Positions 24,035 to 32,793 are shown, numbered from the stretch's first letter. The stretch is DNA of 64,000 bases from Paenibacillus koleovorans NBRC 103111 (GCF_004000845.1 NZ_BIMA01000001.1:62001-126000), one strand, 5' to 3'. Notes: a model not told the origin generated them from the letters alone. A program made the numbers and translations.

Positions 24035-25981
24035 ATGAGATGGAAGCGAAAAGAATGGACTGTCATCGTAGTTGCCGGAGTGTTGCTGATTGGCGCACTT
24101 GCGAGTTGGAGCCTGCTGCCCAGGGATCGGGAAGCGGCGGTCATCGAGACTACTCCTTCGCCACAGCCTACTAGTACAGTGACTCCCATGCCTCATATGG
24201 CTTCTCCTTCTTCTTCGCCAACGCCAACACCGTCGTCACAGCCAACTCCATCGCCGGCCAAGTCGGTCGTTGATACATTAGTTTTCAATGCAATTGCTTC
24301 TATCCGCGTACTTGAATCCACAAGTATCGACTTTACCGGGCAACAAACACCTATCTTTTCCGGCCCCAGGCCCTTATTCATGCTGTCCTCCACTCCTTAT
24401 ATGCCGCTCACACGAGAAGAAATAGCTCAGCTCCCGTCACAAATCTCAATCGTAAGCAGCCGCACCAAACAATCCGTCCGATTCACCATTAACAACGAAA
24501 TCTCCCCTAATCAGAACGTAACTGACGGTACCCTCAGACTTCAACTGCAGGATACGCCAAAGGAAGATTTGATTGTACGCCTCGTTGCCTCCAACGGATT
24601 GGAAAAAGCGATCTCATTTCAATATGTCGAAAAGCTAAATCTAACCGTCACGTCTGAGGACGACCCTTCCATCGTAGAGTATATCGCGACTTGGAGCCAG
24701 GGCATCTACAAGACGCATTATGTTGCGCCGGGCAAGCGGTATACGTATCATTTCGACTTCTCGCATCCTATGGATCGATCAGGGTTCGAGAGTAAGCTGA
24801 AAAGGATGTATCCCGGTGGCATGCCTTCAGAAGCCGCCTGGACATGGGAAAATGATCGCAGAGTAAACTTGACGCTGGATTACACGCAAGCTTCCGCTAA
24901 AGCCTACACCTTCGAGTTGTATGGCATTCAAGCCCAGAACCGCACGGTTTTCGCCGGGATCGGCACACTTCGTATCGAACCGTCGCCTCCTCAAGCCCTG
25001 TATCGAATTGACATCCCGACCAGGAAGAAGGACCGTTTGTTCGTGCCGGGGATTCACTTTCACAGACTGGAGTCGATCGCCCCCGGTGGAAACTATGCAA
25101 TGGCAGTGGAAGACGGCTCCAACGAAATGCGCGGTTTGGACGGTTACTCCGTAATCGAGATGAATGGCCGCACCGTCGCCTCCTATGGGATGGATCGCGT
25201 CAGAGCTCATTATTGGAATGCCGAGGGCACTGCTCTCCTGTTCTGGAAAGACGATCAAGTCCTTGTAGATGATCTGAAGAGCGGTACAACGAAGGTCATC
25301 TGGACCCCGCCTGCCGCAGGGAGCAACTCCCGAATCGTGTCACTGGATGCGGACGAATCGTGGAGCCGGATAATAATCGGTTGGGGAACTCACGACGAGA
25401 ACGGGAAGTTCACATATGATCTTCATGTGCTCACAGGCGTCGAAGATACACTGCCTTTCGTCATTCCGAGCGCAGGCAGCTTCTCTTGTTACGAAGGACC
25501 GTGCCTGGCACACGGCGTGCGTACTATTATCGGCAGCTCGCTGGACTTGCAAGTGGATAGCGGTTCCGGACTGTCCACCACACGATTCGACTTAGCGACC
25601 GGTGCAAGACAAGAGCTGGGAACGACTCCACGAATAGCTCCGCAAGGCGGCGCAGTCAGCCGTAGCATTCGGCTTGAGAACGGTCAGATACTGCTTCTTG
25701 AGAAGCTCGCCTCCTCGGAGACGGCGGAACGCTGGGTGATGTTCGACCCGCAGACCAACCAGTACACCGCGTTGATGGAAACGTCGCTCGGTTTGATCAG
25801 GAATTGGGATCCGCTCTTGGAGCTCGGGAACAGCCAATTTCTTGTTCGCCAGGCCAATCGAAGCTGGTCAATCGTCGATACGAACAGCAAACAAGTGTCT
25901 CCGTTCGAGTTGATCCCTAAGGATGTAGACCAGGTTACAAAGCTGGACCATGCATTATACTTTTTCGGCGACGCAAATTGA
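24035..25981 (+). CDS. Membrane-anchored extracellular protein with TolB-like C-terminal half
   Basis: This 648-aa protein has a short basic start, a membrane segment (WTVIVVAGVLLIGALASW, residues 8-25), a Ser/Thr/Pro linker (about 40-80, SPSSSPTPTPSSQPTPSPAK) and a large extracellular part. Residues about 80-330 look like Ig-like (SbsA-type) domains: YTYHFDFSHPMDRSGFESKL resembles the strand around bacterial Big_5 domains. The last 300 residues have repeated beta-propeller-like strands (GNYAMAVED, AEGTALLFWKDDQVLV, SWSRIIIGWG). ATG 24035 was preferred to GTG 24023. It stands alone, divergent from the L,D-transpeptidase. Role unknown. Confidence 0.8.
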   Translation: MRWKRKEWTVIVVAGVLLIGALASWSLLPRDREAAVIETTPSPQPTSTVTPMPHMASPSSSPTPTPSSQPTPSPAKSVVDTLVFNAIASIRVLESTSIDFTGQQTPIFSGPRPLFMLSSTPYMPLTREEIAQLPSQISIVSSRTKQSVRFTINNEISPNQNVTDGTLRLQLQDTPKEDLIVRLVASNGLEKAISFQYVEKLNLTVTSEDDPSIVEYIATWSQGIYKTHYVAPGKRYTYHFDFSHPMDRSGFESKLKRMYPGGMPSEAAWTWENDRRVNLTLDYTQASAKAYTFELYGIQAQNRTVFAGIGTLRIEPSPPQALYRIDIPTRKKDRLFVPGIHFHRLESIAPGGNYAMAVEDGSNEMRGLDGYSVIEMNGRTVASYGMDRVRAHYWNAEGTALLFWKDDQVLVDDLKSGTTKVIWTPPAAGSNSRIVSLDADESWSRIIIGWGTHDENGKFTYDLHVLTGVEDTLPFVIPSAGSFSCYEGPCLAHGVRTIIGSSLDLQVDSGSGLSTTRFDLATGARQELGTTPRIAPQGGAVSRSIRLENGQILLLEKLASSETAERWVMFDPQTNQYTALMETSLGLIRNWDPLLELGNSQFLVRQANRSWSIVDTNSKQVSPFELIPKDVDQVTKLDHALYFFGDAN

Positions 25982-26093
25982 GATTCCCCTGACCCGAAGT
26001 CTAGTGCCAATCACCGACCTAAGACCGGCTCTTCCCGCTGCAAGAAAGTATAAACTAGAATCTATAAGCTATTTATCAGGGAGGCTGCAATCG

Positions 26094-26759
26094 ATGGCGG
26101 GGCGTGAGCGAAGAAAGAGGAATGGCGGGCTACTAGGAGTCGCCTTATTGGCGATACTGGTTGGTTTGTTTCTCGGGGTTCAATACTTCGGGATGGGGGC
26201 AACCAACGCCGAGTTCGTGAAACAGAAGTTGATATCCGTCAATCTTGACTCGATGTGGTATGTCATGTTGTATGTCCACATTGTGGGTAGTATGGCGGCT
26301 CTATTGCTGGGTTGGGTACAGTTCATTCAGCGGTTGCGCCTGCGCAATCCAGCAATGCATCGCTTGATTGGTAAAATCTACACGGTAGGCGTTGCGCTTG
26401 GCGCGTTGTCCGGATTGTACTTGGCTTTCTATGCCGAGGGAGGCGTGGTGTCTACGCTTGGGTTTGTCGGGTTGTCGCTTGCCTGGGCGTATACGTTAGT
26501 ATTAGGCTTGCGCTCAATCGTTGTTGAGCGGGACCGGAAGGCGCACGGAGAATGGATGCTGCGCAACTACGCACTGACCTTCGCGGCTGTCATGCTGCGG
26601 ATTTATTTGCCGGTGTCGATGGTGATATTCGGTGAAGAGCATTTCGACACTTACTATCGCATGATCGCTTGGTTGTGCTGGGTGCCTAATTTGTTTTTCG
26701 CGCAGCTGCTTATCGGCAGACGACGGCGTGTCAGCTTTTCGAAGAGAAGAGCGCTATAG
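26094..26759 (+). CDS. DUF2306 family membrane protein
   Basis: This 221-aa protein has a basic start and about six hydrophobic segments, with MLYVHIVGSMAALLLGWVQF, NPAMHRLIGKIYTVGV and HGEWMLRNYALTFAAVMLRIYLP, the pattern of DUF2306. The conserved His residues (YVHIVG, MHRLIG, HGEWM) suggest metal or haem contacts; the role of the family is not known to me. ATG 26094 follows GGGAGG with a 9-nt gap; the longer frame upstream is unlike the family. Its stop TAG abuts the stop of the convergent Nudix gene (shared CTATAG). Confidence 0.85.
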   Translation: MAGRERRKRNGGLLGVALLAILVGLFLGVQYFGMGATNAEFVKQKLISVNLDSMWYVMLYVHIVGSMAALLLGWVQFIQRLRLRNPAMHRLIGKIYTVGVALGALSGLYLAFYAEGGVVSTLGFVGLSLAWAYTLVLGLRSIVVERDRKAHGEWMLRNYALTFAAVMLRIYLPVSMVIFGEEHFDTYYRMIAWLCWVPNLFFAQLLIGRRRRVSFSKRRAL

Positions 26760-27179
26760 GGGTTGCCGCTCTTTCTCCAGAATGCCGCTCAGCTTGACCT
26801 GCTCGATCATATGCCCGATATTGCCTTCCCCACCGTATAGCGTCATGTCGAAGAAGTCTGGCGTCAGCTCCGACCAATACAACTCGTTCTCATCACCTGA
26901 AACGACAACGTCCCGCTTTAGCCTACCTACATATACTTCCACATAGCAAGGGTGAAAATAGTACTTGAAATCCATTAAGTGGTACAGAACAATATCTGCG
27001 TATGTAATTCCGGTTTCTTCCTCTAGCTCTCGATATGCCGCTTCGATACCAGGCTCGCCGATTTCAATTTTTCCGCCGACCAGATTACTCAAGCCTTTGT
27101 ACGGATTCTTTCTGCGGATGCACATAAGCAGGCGGTCCATTTCTTTGTTGTAAACCATTACTACGTTATAACCTTGCAT
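26754..27179 (-). CDS. Nudix hydrolase (MutT-like)
   Basis: This 141-aa protein carries a full Nudix box, GGKIEIGEPGIEAAYRELEE followed by ETGI, which fits GX5EX7REUXEEXGU. The N-terminal NVVMVYNKEMDRLLMCIRRK and LSNLVGGK resemble 8-oxo-dGTP diphosphatases of the YtkD/MutT kind. Substrate cannot be set from sequence. It lies downstream of a run of gene fragments and ends against DUF2306 in a convergent 6-nt overlap. Confidence 0.9.
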   Translation of the reverse strand: MQGYNVVMVYNKEMDRLLMCIRRKNPYKGLSNLVGGKIEIGEPGIEAAYRELEEETGITYADIVLYHLMDFKYYFHPCYVEVYVGRLKRDVVVSGDENELYWSELTPDFFDMTLYGGEGNIGHMIEQVKLSGILEKERQPL

Positions 27180-27197
27180 TGTCGAATGCGCCTCCTC

Positions 27198-27425
27198 TTA
27201 GGTGAACACTCCGTACGCCTTTACTATCAATTCCTGCAAAGTCGACGCAATCCGCTCCCGCAGCTCCCCATTCGGAAACACGTGCGCATGCAGGAAAGCA
27301 TCCGTATTGCCGTAAATCGAATAGTTCATGCGGCGAGGCTTCACAACGGCTTGTACGGCGTCGCCCAATAGACTCATATCGAACAAATAATCGGCGCGCG
27401 CCTGATACGACAGCTCCTCTAAAGA
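27198..27425 (-). pseudogene. Remnant of a HIT-like family gene
   Basis: An N-truncated frame reads ELSYQARADYLFDMSLLGDA, then VKPRRMNYSIYGNTDAFLHA and HVFP. This matches the core of HIT-like hydrolases (GDAI...RINYEILGN...LHAHIFPRY). A TGA stops the frame just before the conserved part, and the Arg-Tyr-Glu end of the motif is replaced by NGELRERIAS. The fragment has no credible start of its own. Confidence 0.6.
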
Positions 27426-27616
27426 CCCAACTCAGCAATCGATCGCCCGGACAGCCTCTTCACAATCATGCCCGCCAAACCTTCACCTTCCACTTGGTCC
27501 ACTCCGAAAAATTTCGGTGTCGTCTTGGTCAGCACGTGACGGAGCCTCAACTTGTCCAGCTCGCTTGGCGGGATCCCGTCGATGTAGGGCTGCACCGGTT
27601 CATCCAACTCAAGCCC
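27419..27616 (-). pseudogene. Remnant of a beta-lactamase-family serine hydrolase
   Basis: The frame LELDEPVQPYIDGIPPSELD then KLRLRHVLTKTTPKF corresponds to the LDxPVxxYLP...LTLRHLLTHTSG segment of class C beta-lactamase-related proteins, and GMIVKRLSGRSIAEL to the GLVIERVSGKSYxEL helix. The sequence between them is missing, as are the N-terminal SxxK and everything after. Stop codons lie directly upstream in frame. Confidence 0.55.
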
Positions 27617-27763
27617 GGAATGCTATCATCGAAAACGATATTTCAAAGCTCGATAGCGGTAACATTCTGCATCTACGTCTAAGTGCAGAACTTTTGGTAA
27701 AAAATGCAGGAATAGAGAGGATGTCAACGAATAAGTAACGTCCGTTTCCCCTCGCGACCATCC

Positions 27764-27817
27764 CGCTTCTCCGATGCCGGACGATGCTCCTGTAATCAAT
27801 GCGGTTGTTCTCTTCTC
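27764..27817 (-). pseudogene. N-terminal scrap of a short-chain dehydrogenase
   Basis: Eighteen codons read EKRTTALITGASSGIGEA, the TGxxxGIG cofactor loop that opens classical SDR enzymes. The similarity stops at once afterwards (GWSRGE). It lies between the GDSL hydrolase gene and the beta-lactamase fragment; bases 27617-27763 show nothing I can name. Confidence 0.5.
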
Positions 27818-27859
27818 GCTCCTCAGTCTCCCATCTGTCTGCTAGCTGTTCGCCGATAT

Positions 27860-28966
27860 CTAATCGATAATGCCTATGAGTCCCAATGTAAAGTTTGTCC
27901 CCGTACAATCCGGGCGGTCGCCATGTACGACCTCGAGCTCCAGTGAATGCTCCCCCGGATCCAGATCATCGGCTACTAGGAACAAACGAAACCAGCCGTC
28001 ATTCCCGCACCAGGCCGGTCGATCTCGCTCCGACAGCTTCCACTCGCCGCCATCCAAGCGATAACGGAACTCCGCCGACTGCTTGCCGAAATCGAAGCCA
28101 AGCGTCACCCCGCGGCCGCGAAACGAAAACGAAAGCTTCGCCCCGACCGCAGATGTATAGATCGCTTGATCGATCCACGTATGCTTGAGATACCGCCGAA
28201 TCGTCCATGGCCCCTCCAGCTTTACCGCGTCAAAAGGAAGCTTCCAAGCGTTCCCCCAGTGAAGCGGGTCAAGCGGCTCAGGCAGCAGAGACGGCAGCTC
28301 CCCGGCACCGTCAAGCGGCATCGCAAGCTCCCGCTTCAGCAGCTCAATTACGCTCTGCGCATAGCTGTAGGAGCCTCGCTCCGTCGGGTGCAGCCCGTCC
28401 GGCAGCCATTCCTCCCAGCGCAGCCGGCCTAACCGAACTTCATCGAACGCATGTTTACCCATCCACACCGAGTTAAGCCCGTAATGGTCGGCCAACCGTT
28501 CGAACTCCTCGACGGAAGCCGGCATACGTCCTTCCGCCATGTCCTTGTACATGACCTGAATGTATGTATAAGCCAATGCCACATCGCAGGTGCCAGAGGC
28601 GAGCAGCTTGCGCAGCAAGCCTTCCCGGGTTTTCATCCGCTTCGCGGTAGGTTCGCCTGAATCGTTCACCGCATACTCCACGAAGACAATGTCGCATCCC
28701 CTAGAAATCAAATCCCGCTCCGCCCGGAAAACCGCCAAATCGCTGCCTGTTGCGCCGATCGCCGCATTTTCCACAGTAATCCTCACATGCGGGTACTGCT
28801 CGCACAGCCAAGCGAGGACCGGCTCCGGCCATTTATACGGCGACCGTCCATCTGTAATCGAGCCCCCGATGAACCCGATGGTCAAGCTGCCTCGCTCCAA
28901 CGCGTTGCGCATATTCACCAAACGGCCGCGCACATTCCAAACTCCTTCAAAACTCATCTCACTCAC
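27860..28966 (-). CDS. SGNH/GDSL-type esterase
   Basis: This 368-aa protein has the SGNH blocks LTIGFIGGSITDG (nucleophile Ser in GGSIT), a Gly in AIGATGSDLA, DIVFVEYAVNDSG (Asn) and LPDGLHPTERG (Asp/His). A C-terminal beta-sandwich (about 230-368) resembles the jelly-roll of carbohydrate esterases of the CE2 or related kind. It lacks a signal peptide. The start overlaps the end of the upstream gene by 8 nt, so it acts with that ceramidase-like gene, perhaps removing acyl groups from a glycan or lipid. Confidence 0.82.
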   Translation of the reverse strand: MSEMSFEGVWNVRGRLVNMRNALERGSLTIGFIGGSITDGRSPYKWPEPVLAWLCEQYPHVRITVENAAIGATGSDLAVFRAERDLISRGCDIVFVEYAVNDSGEPTAKRMKTREGLLRKLLASGTCDVALAYTYIQVMYKDMAEGRMPASVEEFERLADHYGLNSVWMGKHAFDEVRLGRLRWEEWLPDGLHPTERGSYSYAQSVIELLKRELAMPLDGAGELPSLLPEPLDPLHWGNAWKLPFDAVKLEGPWTIRRYLKHTWIDQAIYTSAVGAKLSFSFRGRGVTLGFDFGKQSAEFRYRLDGGEWKLSERDRPAWCGNDGWFRLFLVADDLDPGEHSLELEVVHGDRPDCTGTNFTLGLIGIID

Positions 28967-30317
28967 CGCTCCTTTTCGTCAACACAGCTTTAGCAATCTG
29001 CCCTACAATAATATCCTCTATCTCCGGAACGAAAGGCCCGTGCAGCCCGAAAAAAAAGTTGCAGGTCGCCTCGTATCCGCCTTCATGGATCATTTGAGCG
29101 GTGGGCACATAGCAGAAAACCCCATTCGTATAGCCCAACACGAGCGTCTGCCCGTTGCCGAACAGGTTCTTAATCATAAGCCCATACTGCGTCGACACTT
29201 CACCTTCCATCCCAATGATGCGCGTCTCGTCGTCCAACTGCCAGATGTTGATGTAGTACGGGAGCCGATCCTTGATCGAGCCGTCCTGGATCGCCTGAAT
29301 GGTGCGTTCCGCGGACTTCTGATAAAATTCGCCTCCGGCCGAGTCGTTCATGATGCGCTCATAGTAGCCGTTTGGCAGCCTCTCGGTATAGAGCTGCGGA
29401 TCGAGCAGCTGCGACCGGAAGCCGTCGCTCCGCACAGGGGTAAACTCGCCGTGCTCCAGAAGGGCCGCGACCTCATTCGCCAGATCGACCCCGGCCTCCT
29501 CCATTTCCTCATAGCTGCATGCCTTGAATGAGTCTCCAACCGCTCCTTTCATCGGCTTGATCTCGCCCCCGCAGCCTTGCAAGAACAACGCCGCTGCACC
29601 TGGGTATGCTTCCTCCAGCCAACTGGACGTTTTGCCGGCAAAATCATTGGAGAACAAATACTGCGCTCCCATCGCCGTCGTGTGGCAGCCGTAGTTGTAC
29701 AGGATCGCTTTCAGCCGTTCCTCCGAATCTACCAGCTTGAGCACGAATAAGTCCCGATCGATTACACCCTCGTAATAAGGCTTCCAATCCACACTGCCTT
29801 GATCGTTCGGACGCCGGCGGCTAACCCCGAAATTCGAATCGGCCCTCGCCAGCAGCAGTTGTCCTTCCACCAAATTGGCATAGCAGTCACGAACCATTTC
29901 TAACAAGGCACCTTCCAACCGATCATAAAACAGCTCATCCTCGGTATAGTCCAGCTCATCCTCGTGCGACGGCCATTGCGTCTGACCCATGCTGTAGCCG
30001 CCGCGGCGAAGCGAAGGATCGCGTCCCGTCAGGAAGACGGAGTGATGCGTATGCGAGTAGTTGATCATGACATCGGCGTGATGCAGCCCGAAATGCTCCT
30101 GGAGGGCATTCTTGATACCTACTGTAAAGCTGCGGTCTGAACCTAGCGAATCTATGGTTACAAGGAGAAGCGACTTCCCGGAATCCGATTGGAGGAGCAC
30201 CGCTTTCATGAAGAGCGGATCGTGCATGCCCTCGGATTTGTGGTCTCGTTTGCCGTAGCCGTGCATGAAGACGGGTTTGTCGGGCGTGATGTTCGTTTGA
30301 GCGGTGCTGAATCGCAT
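28959..30317 (-). CDS. Neutral/alkaline ceramidase-like hydrolase
   Basis: This 452-aa protein opens MRFSTAQTNITPDKPVFMHG and contains VTIDSLGSDRSF, INYSHTHHSVFL, YNYGCHTTAMGA and ALFLQGCGGEIKP, the motifs of the neutral/alkaline non-lysosomal ceramidase N-terminal domain; Zn-binding His residues sit in the HTHHS and CHTTAMG segments. Many bacterial members without the C-terminal domain act on unknown amides. No signal peptide is seen, so it is probably cytosolic. It is coupled to the GDSL esterase downstream. Confidence 0.8.
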   Translation of the reverse strand: MRFSTAQTNITPDKPVFMHGYGKRDHKSEGMHDPLFMKAVLLQSDSGKSLLLVTIDSLGSDRSFTVGIKNALQEHFGLHHADVMINYSHTHHSVFLTGRDPSLRRGGYSMGQTQWPSHEDELDYTEDELFYDRLEGALLEMVRDCYANLVEGQLLLARADSNFGVSRRRPNDQGSVDWKPYYEGVIDRDLFVLKLVDSEERLKAILYNYGCHTTAMGAQYLFSNDFAGKTSSWLEEAYPGAAALFLQGCGGEIKPMKGAVGDSFKACSYEEMEEAGVDLANEVAALLEHGEFTPVRSDGFRSQLLDPQLYTERLPNGYYERIMNDSAGGEFYQKSAERTIQAIQDGSIKDRLPYYINIWQLDDETRIIGMEGEVSTQYGLMIKNLFGNGQTLVLGYTNGVFCYVPTAQMIHEGGYEATCNFFFGLHGPFVPEIEDIIVGQIAKAVLTKRSGE

Positions 30318-30352
30318 GGCGGTGGTCTCCTCTGCTAGTTGGATTGCGGCGG

Positions 30353-31102
30353 CTAAGACCGCTTGAAGGTTTGATCGAATGCTTCTTGCGAGCCTCGGAA
30401 CACGTTCATATCTACATATGCGTCGATGCCGGGGACATGCCCTCGGTTGCCATATTGCCAGAACGCCCAGTCTCGGCCGTCCTTCAAATTAGGATGCTTC
30501 AGCACATCTCGAATCCAGATCTCATGATCCTCGAAGGAACCGGAAACATATTGGTCATATGTAGCGTATGTGACGTAAAGGATCGGCTTCCGTTGGTAAT
30601 GCCGCTCCAGGGTTTGGCTAAGGGCGATCAGCTCGCTGCGGATCGTGTCCACATTGCGGTTCAGGTCGATTTCAATATCGATGACCGGCGGCAGATTGCT
30701 AGAGTCCTTAGGCACGATCTCGATGTACTTCTGCGCCTGCTCCGCCCCCGAGCTTCTAGTGGAGAAAAAATGATAAGCCCCCGTAAGAAAGCCGCTAGCC
30801 TTGGCCTTATTCCAGTTGCTGCTGAACTTGAAATCTATGAAATCATGCCCTTCCGTAGCTTTGATATAGACAAATTGGAAGTCGGTGCTCGTCCGGAGCC
30901 GCTGCCAATCGATATCGCCCTGGTAGTGCGACACGTCGAGTCCGCGAACCTCGTAAGGCTTGGCGAACCAGCTCGTATGCCAGATATAGCCTTTGAATTC
31001 CAGAAGCGCCAGCAAGACTATTAACGTCCCTCTCAGCAAAATAAGCAAAACCGCTATTTTCCTCAACGCATGCTCCACTCCCGGCTCCCAAGCTACTTTC
31101 AC
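30353..31102 (-). CDS. GH25 lysozyme-type muramidase, membrane anchored
   Basis: This 249-aa protein has an N-terminal signal anchor (residues 14-34, RKIAVLLILLRGTLIVLLAL), then the GH25 domain: YEVRGLDVSHYQGDIDW (Asp56), FVYIKATEG, GAYHFFST, PPVIDIEID (Asp142, Glu144 catalytic pair), WAFWQYGNRG. It would cleave the muramic acid to GlcNAc bond of peptidoglycan outside the membrane. The GTG at 31102 follows GGGGAG with a 6-nt gap and overlaps the stop of a 32-aa membrane peptide as GTGA. A TTG at 31066, just before RKIAV, is an alternative. Confidence 0.87.
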   Translation of the reverse strand: MKVAWEPGVEHALRKIAVLLILLRGTLIVLLALLEFKGYIWHTSWFAKPYEVRGLDVSHYQGDIDWQRLRTSTDFQFVYIKATEGHDFIDFKFSSNWNKAKASGFLTGAYHFFSTRSSGAEQAQKYIEIVPKDSSNLPPVIDIEIDLNRNVDTIRSELIALSQTLERHYQRKPILYVTYATYDQYVSGSFEDHEIWIRDVLKHPNLKDGRDWAFWQYGNRGHVPGIDAYVDMNVFRGSQEAFDQTFKRS

Positions 31103-31197
31103 TTTTTGCTCCCCAGCCGAACGAGCCAGTACACCAGCAGTAAGGCAATCCCAGCCGCGAGAAGACTGATTATCGCCGAAGTCCATACAAAAGTCAT
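31099..31197 (-). CDS. 32-aa single-pass membrane peptide upstream of GH25
   Basis: ATG 31197, with GGAGGTG 7 nt upstream, opens MTFVWTSAIISLLAAGIALL followed by LVYWLVRLGSKK and TGA. One long hydrophobic helix ends in a basic tail (positive-inside). The TGA overlaps the GTG of the lysozyme gene. The excellent ribosome site and the coupling argue that it is translated; it may aid the lysozyme or only drive its translation. Confidence 0.65.
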   Translation of the reverse strand: MTFVWTSAIISLLAAGIALLLVYWLVRLGSKK

Positions 31198-31219
31198 GTC
31201 GCCGCACCTCCGCGTTCCC

Positions 31220-32575
31220 TTATGGGGTTAGTTCCTTCCGATAAGTCAGCACACGCGACTTGGTGATCATTTCCTCATACTCATCCTCCGCCGTCGAATC
31301 CCAAATGACGCCGCCGCCAACTCCGTACTCCGCCTGCTGCCGCTCCCGATCCACGAGTACCGTCCGAATCGCCACATTAAAAGTCATGCCTTCGCCCGGG
31401 ACGGCAAGCCCGATTGAGCCGCAGTAAATGTGCCGGGGCTCTCGCTCCAAGGAGGCGATCAGCTGCATTGTGGAAATTTTCGGCGCCCCCGTGATTGATC
31501 CGCAAGGAAACATCGCCTCGAACACTTCGAATAGTGTAACTCCGGGTTTCGTCTCCGCTTCTACAGTCGAAGTCATTTGGAATAGCGTCGGATACTCCTC
31601 GACCTCGAACAGCTTGGGCACTTGCACGGACCCCGTGGTCGCCACCCGGCTCATGTCGTTCCGCAGCAGGTCGACGATCATGACGTTTTCCGTGCGGTTT
31701 TTCTCGGATGCGAGCAGCGCTTCCCGGTTCTCGGACTTCGGCAGCGTCCCCTTCATCGGCTTCGTCCGGATGCGTTCCCCATCCCAGTGGAAAAAAAGCT
31801 CCGGCGACACCGACAGGATACGATAGCGGCCTAAATCGAGATAGGCGGAGTAAGCGCCTTGCTGCACCTCGCGAAGCTCCTCATAATAGGCGAGGTCATT
31901 GCCGTCGAATGCCGCCCGCAGCCGGGTCGTGTAGTTGACTTGATACGTCTCTCCCCTGGCGATCGCCTCGTGGATGCTATGGATGTGAGAGGCGTACGTG
32001 GTGCGGTCGGTGTTATTTTGCCATTCGGTAGCGGTGAAGGTTGCCGGTGCTGATGGTGATGGTGATGGTGCTATTGGTGATAGTGCTAGTGCAGGTGCTT
32101 CTGTTAACGCTGGTGCTGTTGATATGGCTCGTGCGGAAGTTTCTGCTGACTTTGGTGCTGGTGCGATTGGTTCTGTTGACTCTGATGCGGACGCTTCTGT
32201 TAACGCTGGTGCCGATGCCGAAGCGTGCTCCTCTATCGGGCTCTCATACGCCGCGAACCAGACGAGCGGAAACGAAGGATCGGGATCGCACACCACGTAA
32301 TGGTCGTCAAAAGCAGGCGCACACTCATAAGACACAAACCCGGCCACGTACAGCTGATCGCGGATCGCCACCTGCGCCTGCTCGAAAATAGGCTTTACTT
32401 CATCAAGGCGGCTCGTCTGCCATACATGCAGCGGCTTCTCGAAGCGCAACCGTTTATGGTGAAAGTCGATAATAACCGTCGGCTCATGCTCATGCTCATG
32501 TTCATTTTCGTGCTCATTTTTGTGTTCGTTTTCGTGTTCATTTCCATGTTCTTGCAAGTCCACTGAATCACGCAC
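31220..32575 (-). CDS. pabB: Aminodeoxychorismate synthase component I with low-complexity insertions
   Basis: This 451-aa chorismate-using enzyme has ETYQVNYTTRL, YLDLGRYRILSVSPELFF, RTKPMKGTLPK (Lys275 in the PabB-type K-G-T, where TrpE has A-G-T), VDLLRNDMSRVA, FPCGSITGAPK and YGVGGGVIWDS. It aminates chorismate to 4-amino-4-deoxychorismate for folate, together with a glutaminase not in the window. Two oddities: residues 10-31 are an EH-rich repeat (NEHENEHKNEHENEHEHEHE), and residues 117-180 are an Ala/Ser/Pro/Thr/Glu linker with duplicated DNA. The start is GTG 32575 or a nearby codon; no strong ribosome site is visible. Confidence 0.85.
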   Translation of the reverse strand: MRDSVDLQEHGNEHENEHKNEHENEHEHEHEPTVIIDFHHKRLRFEKPLHVWQTSRLDEVKPIFEQAQVAIRDQLYVAGFVSYECAPAFDDHYVVCDPDPSFPLVWFAAYESPIEEHASASAPALTEASASESTEPIAPAPKSAETSARAISTAPALTEAPALALSPIAPSPSPSAPATFTATEWQNNTDRTTYASHIHSIHEAIARGETYQVNYTTRLRAAFDGNDLAYYEELREVQQGAYSAYLDLGRYRILSVSPELFFHWDGERIRTKPMKGTLPKSENREALLASEKNRTENVMIVDLLRNDMSRVATTGSVQVPKLFEVEEYPTLFQMTSTVEAETKPGVTLFEVFEAMFPCGSITGAPKISTMQLIASLEREPRHIYCGSIGLAVPGEGMTFNVAIRTVLVDRERQQAEYGVGGGVIWDSTAEDEYEEMITKSRVLTYRKELTP

Positions 32576-32594
32576 CGCATCTTTCTGTCCGCCG

Positions 32595-32793
32595 AAAAAA
32601 TAACGTTATGAAATCACCTTATTCCCTCAAAACTCCCGCTCAGCTGCGAAATAGCGTTATGAAAACACCTTATTTTGCTCAAAGGCACGCGGAAACTCGG
32701 GTTAGGCGACCAATAGCGTTATGCCATCGTCTTATTTTTGTGCAAAAGGGGAGTTTGGGCGAAATAACATTACGGCATCACCTTATTCCATGG
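32595..32793. repeat. Four ATARCGTTATG...CACCTTATT intergenic repeats
   Basis: Between pabB and the small genes at 32901, four units recur at 51-61 bp: about 32595-32634, 32646-32685, 32707-32750 and 32760-32793. The core is ATAACGTTATGnnATCACCTTATT; ATAACGTTAT is itself a palindrome in copy 1. The whole 325-bp gap (32576-32900) has no gene. The units sit directly upstream of the pabB start and could be regulatory. Confidence 0.75.

Noticed and set aside
27617-27763. Possible further SDR sequence between the SDR and beta-lactamase fragments
   Set aside because: One frame gives a weak LDVD-like stretch, but nothing long enough to support a call.
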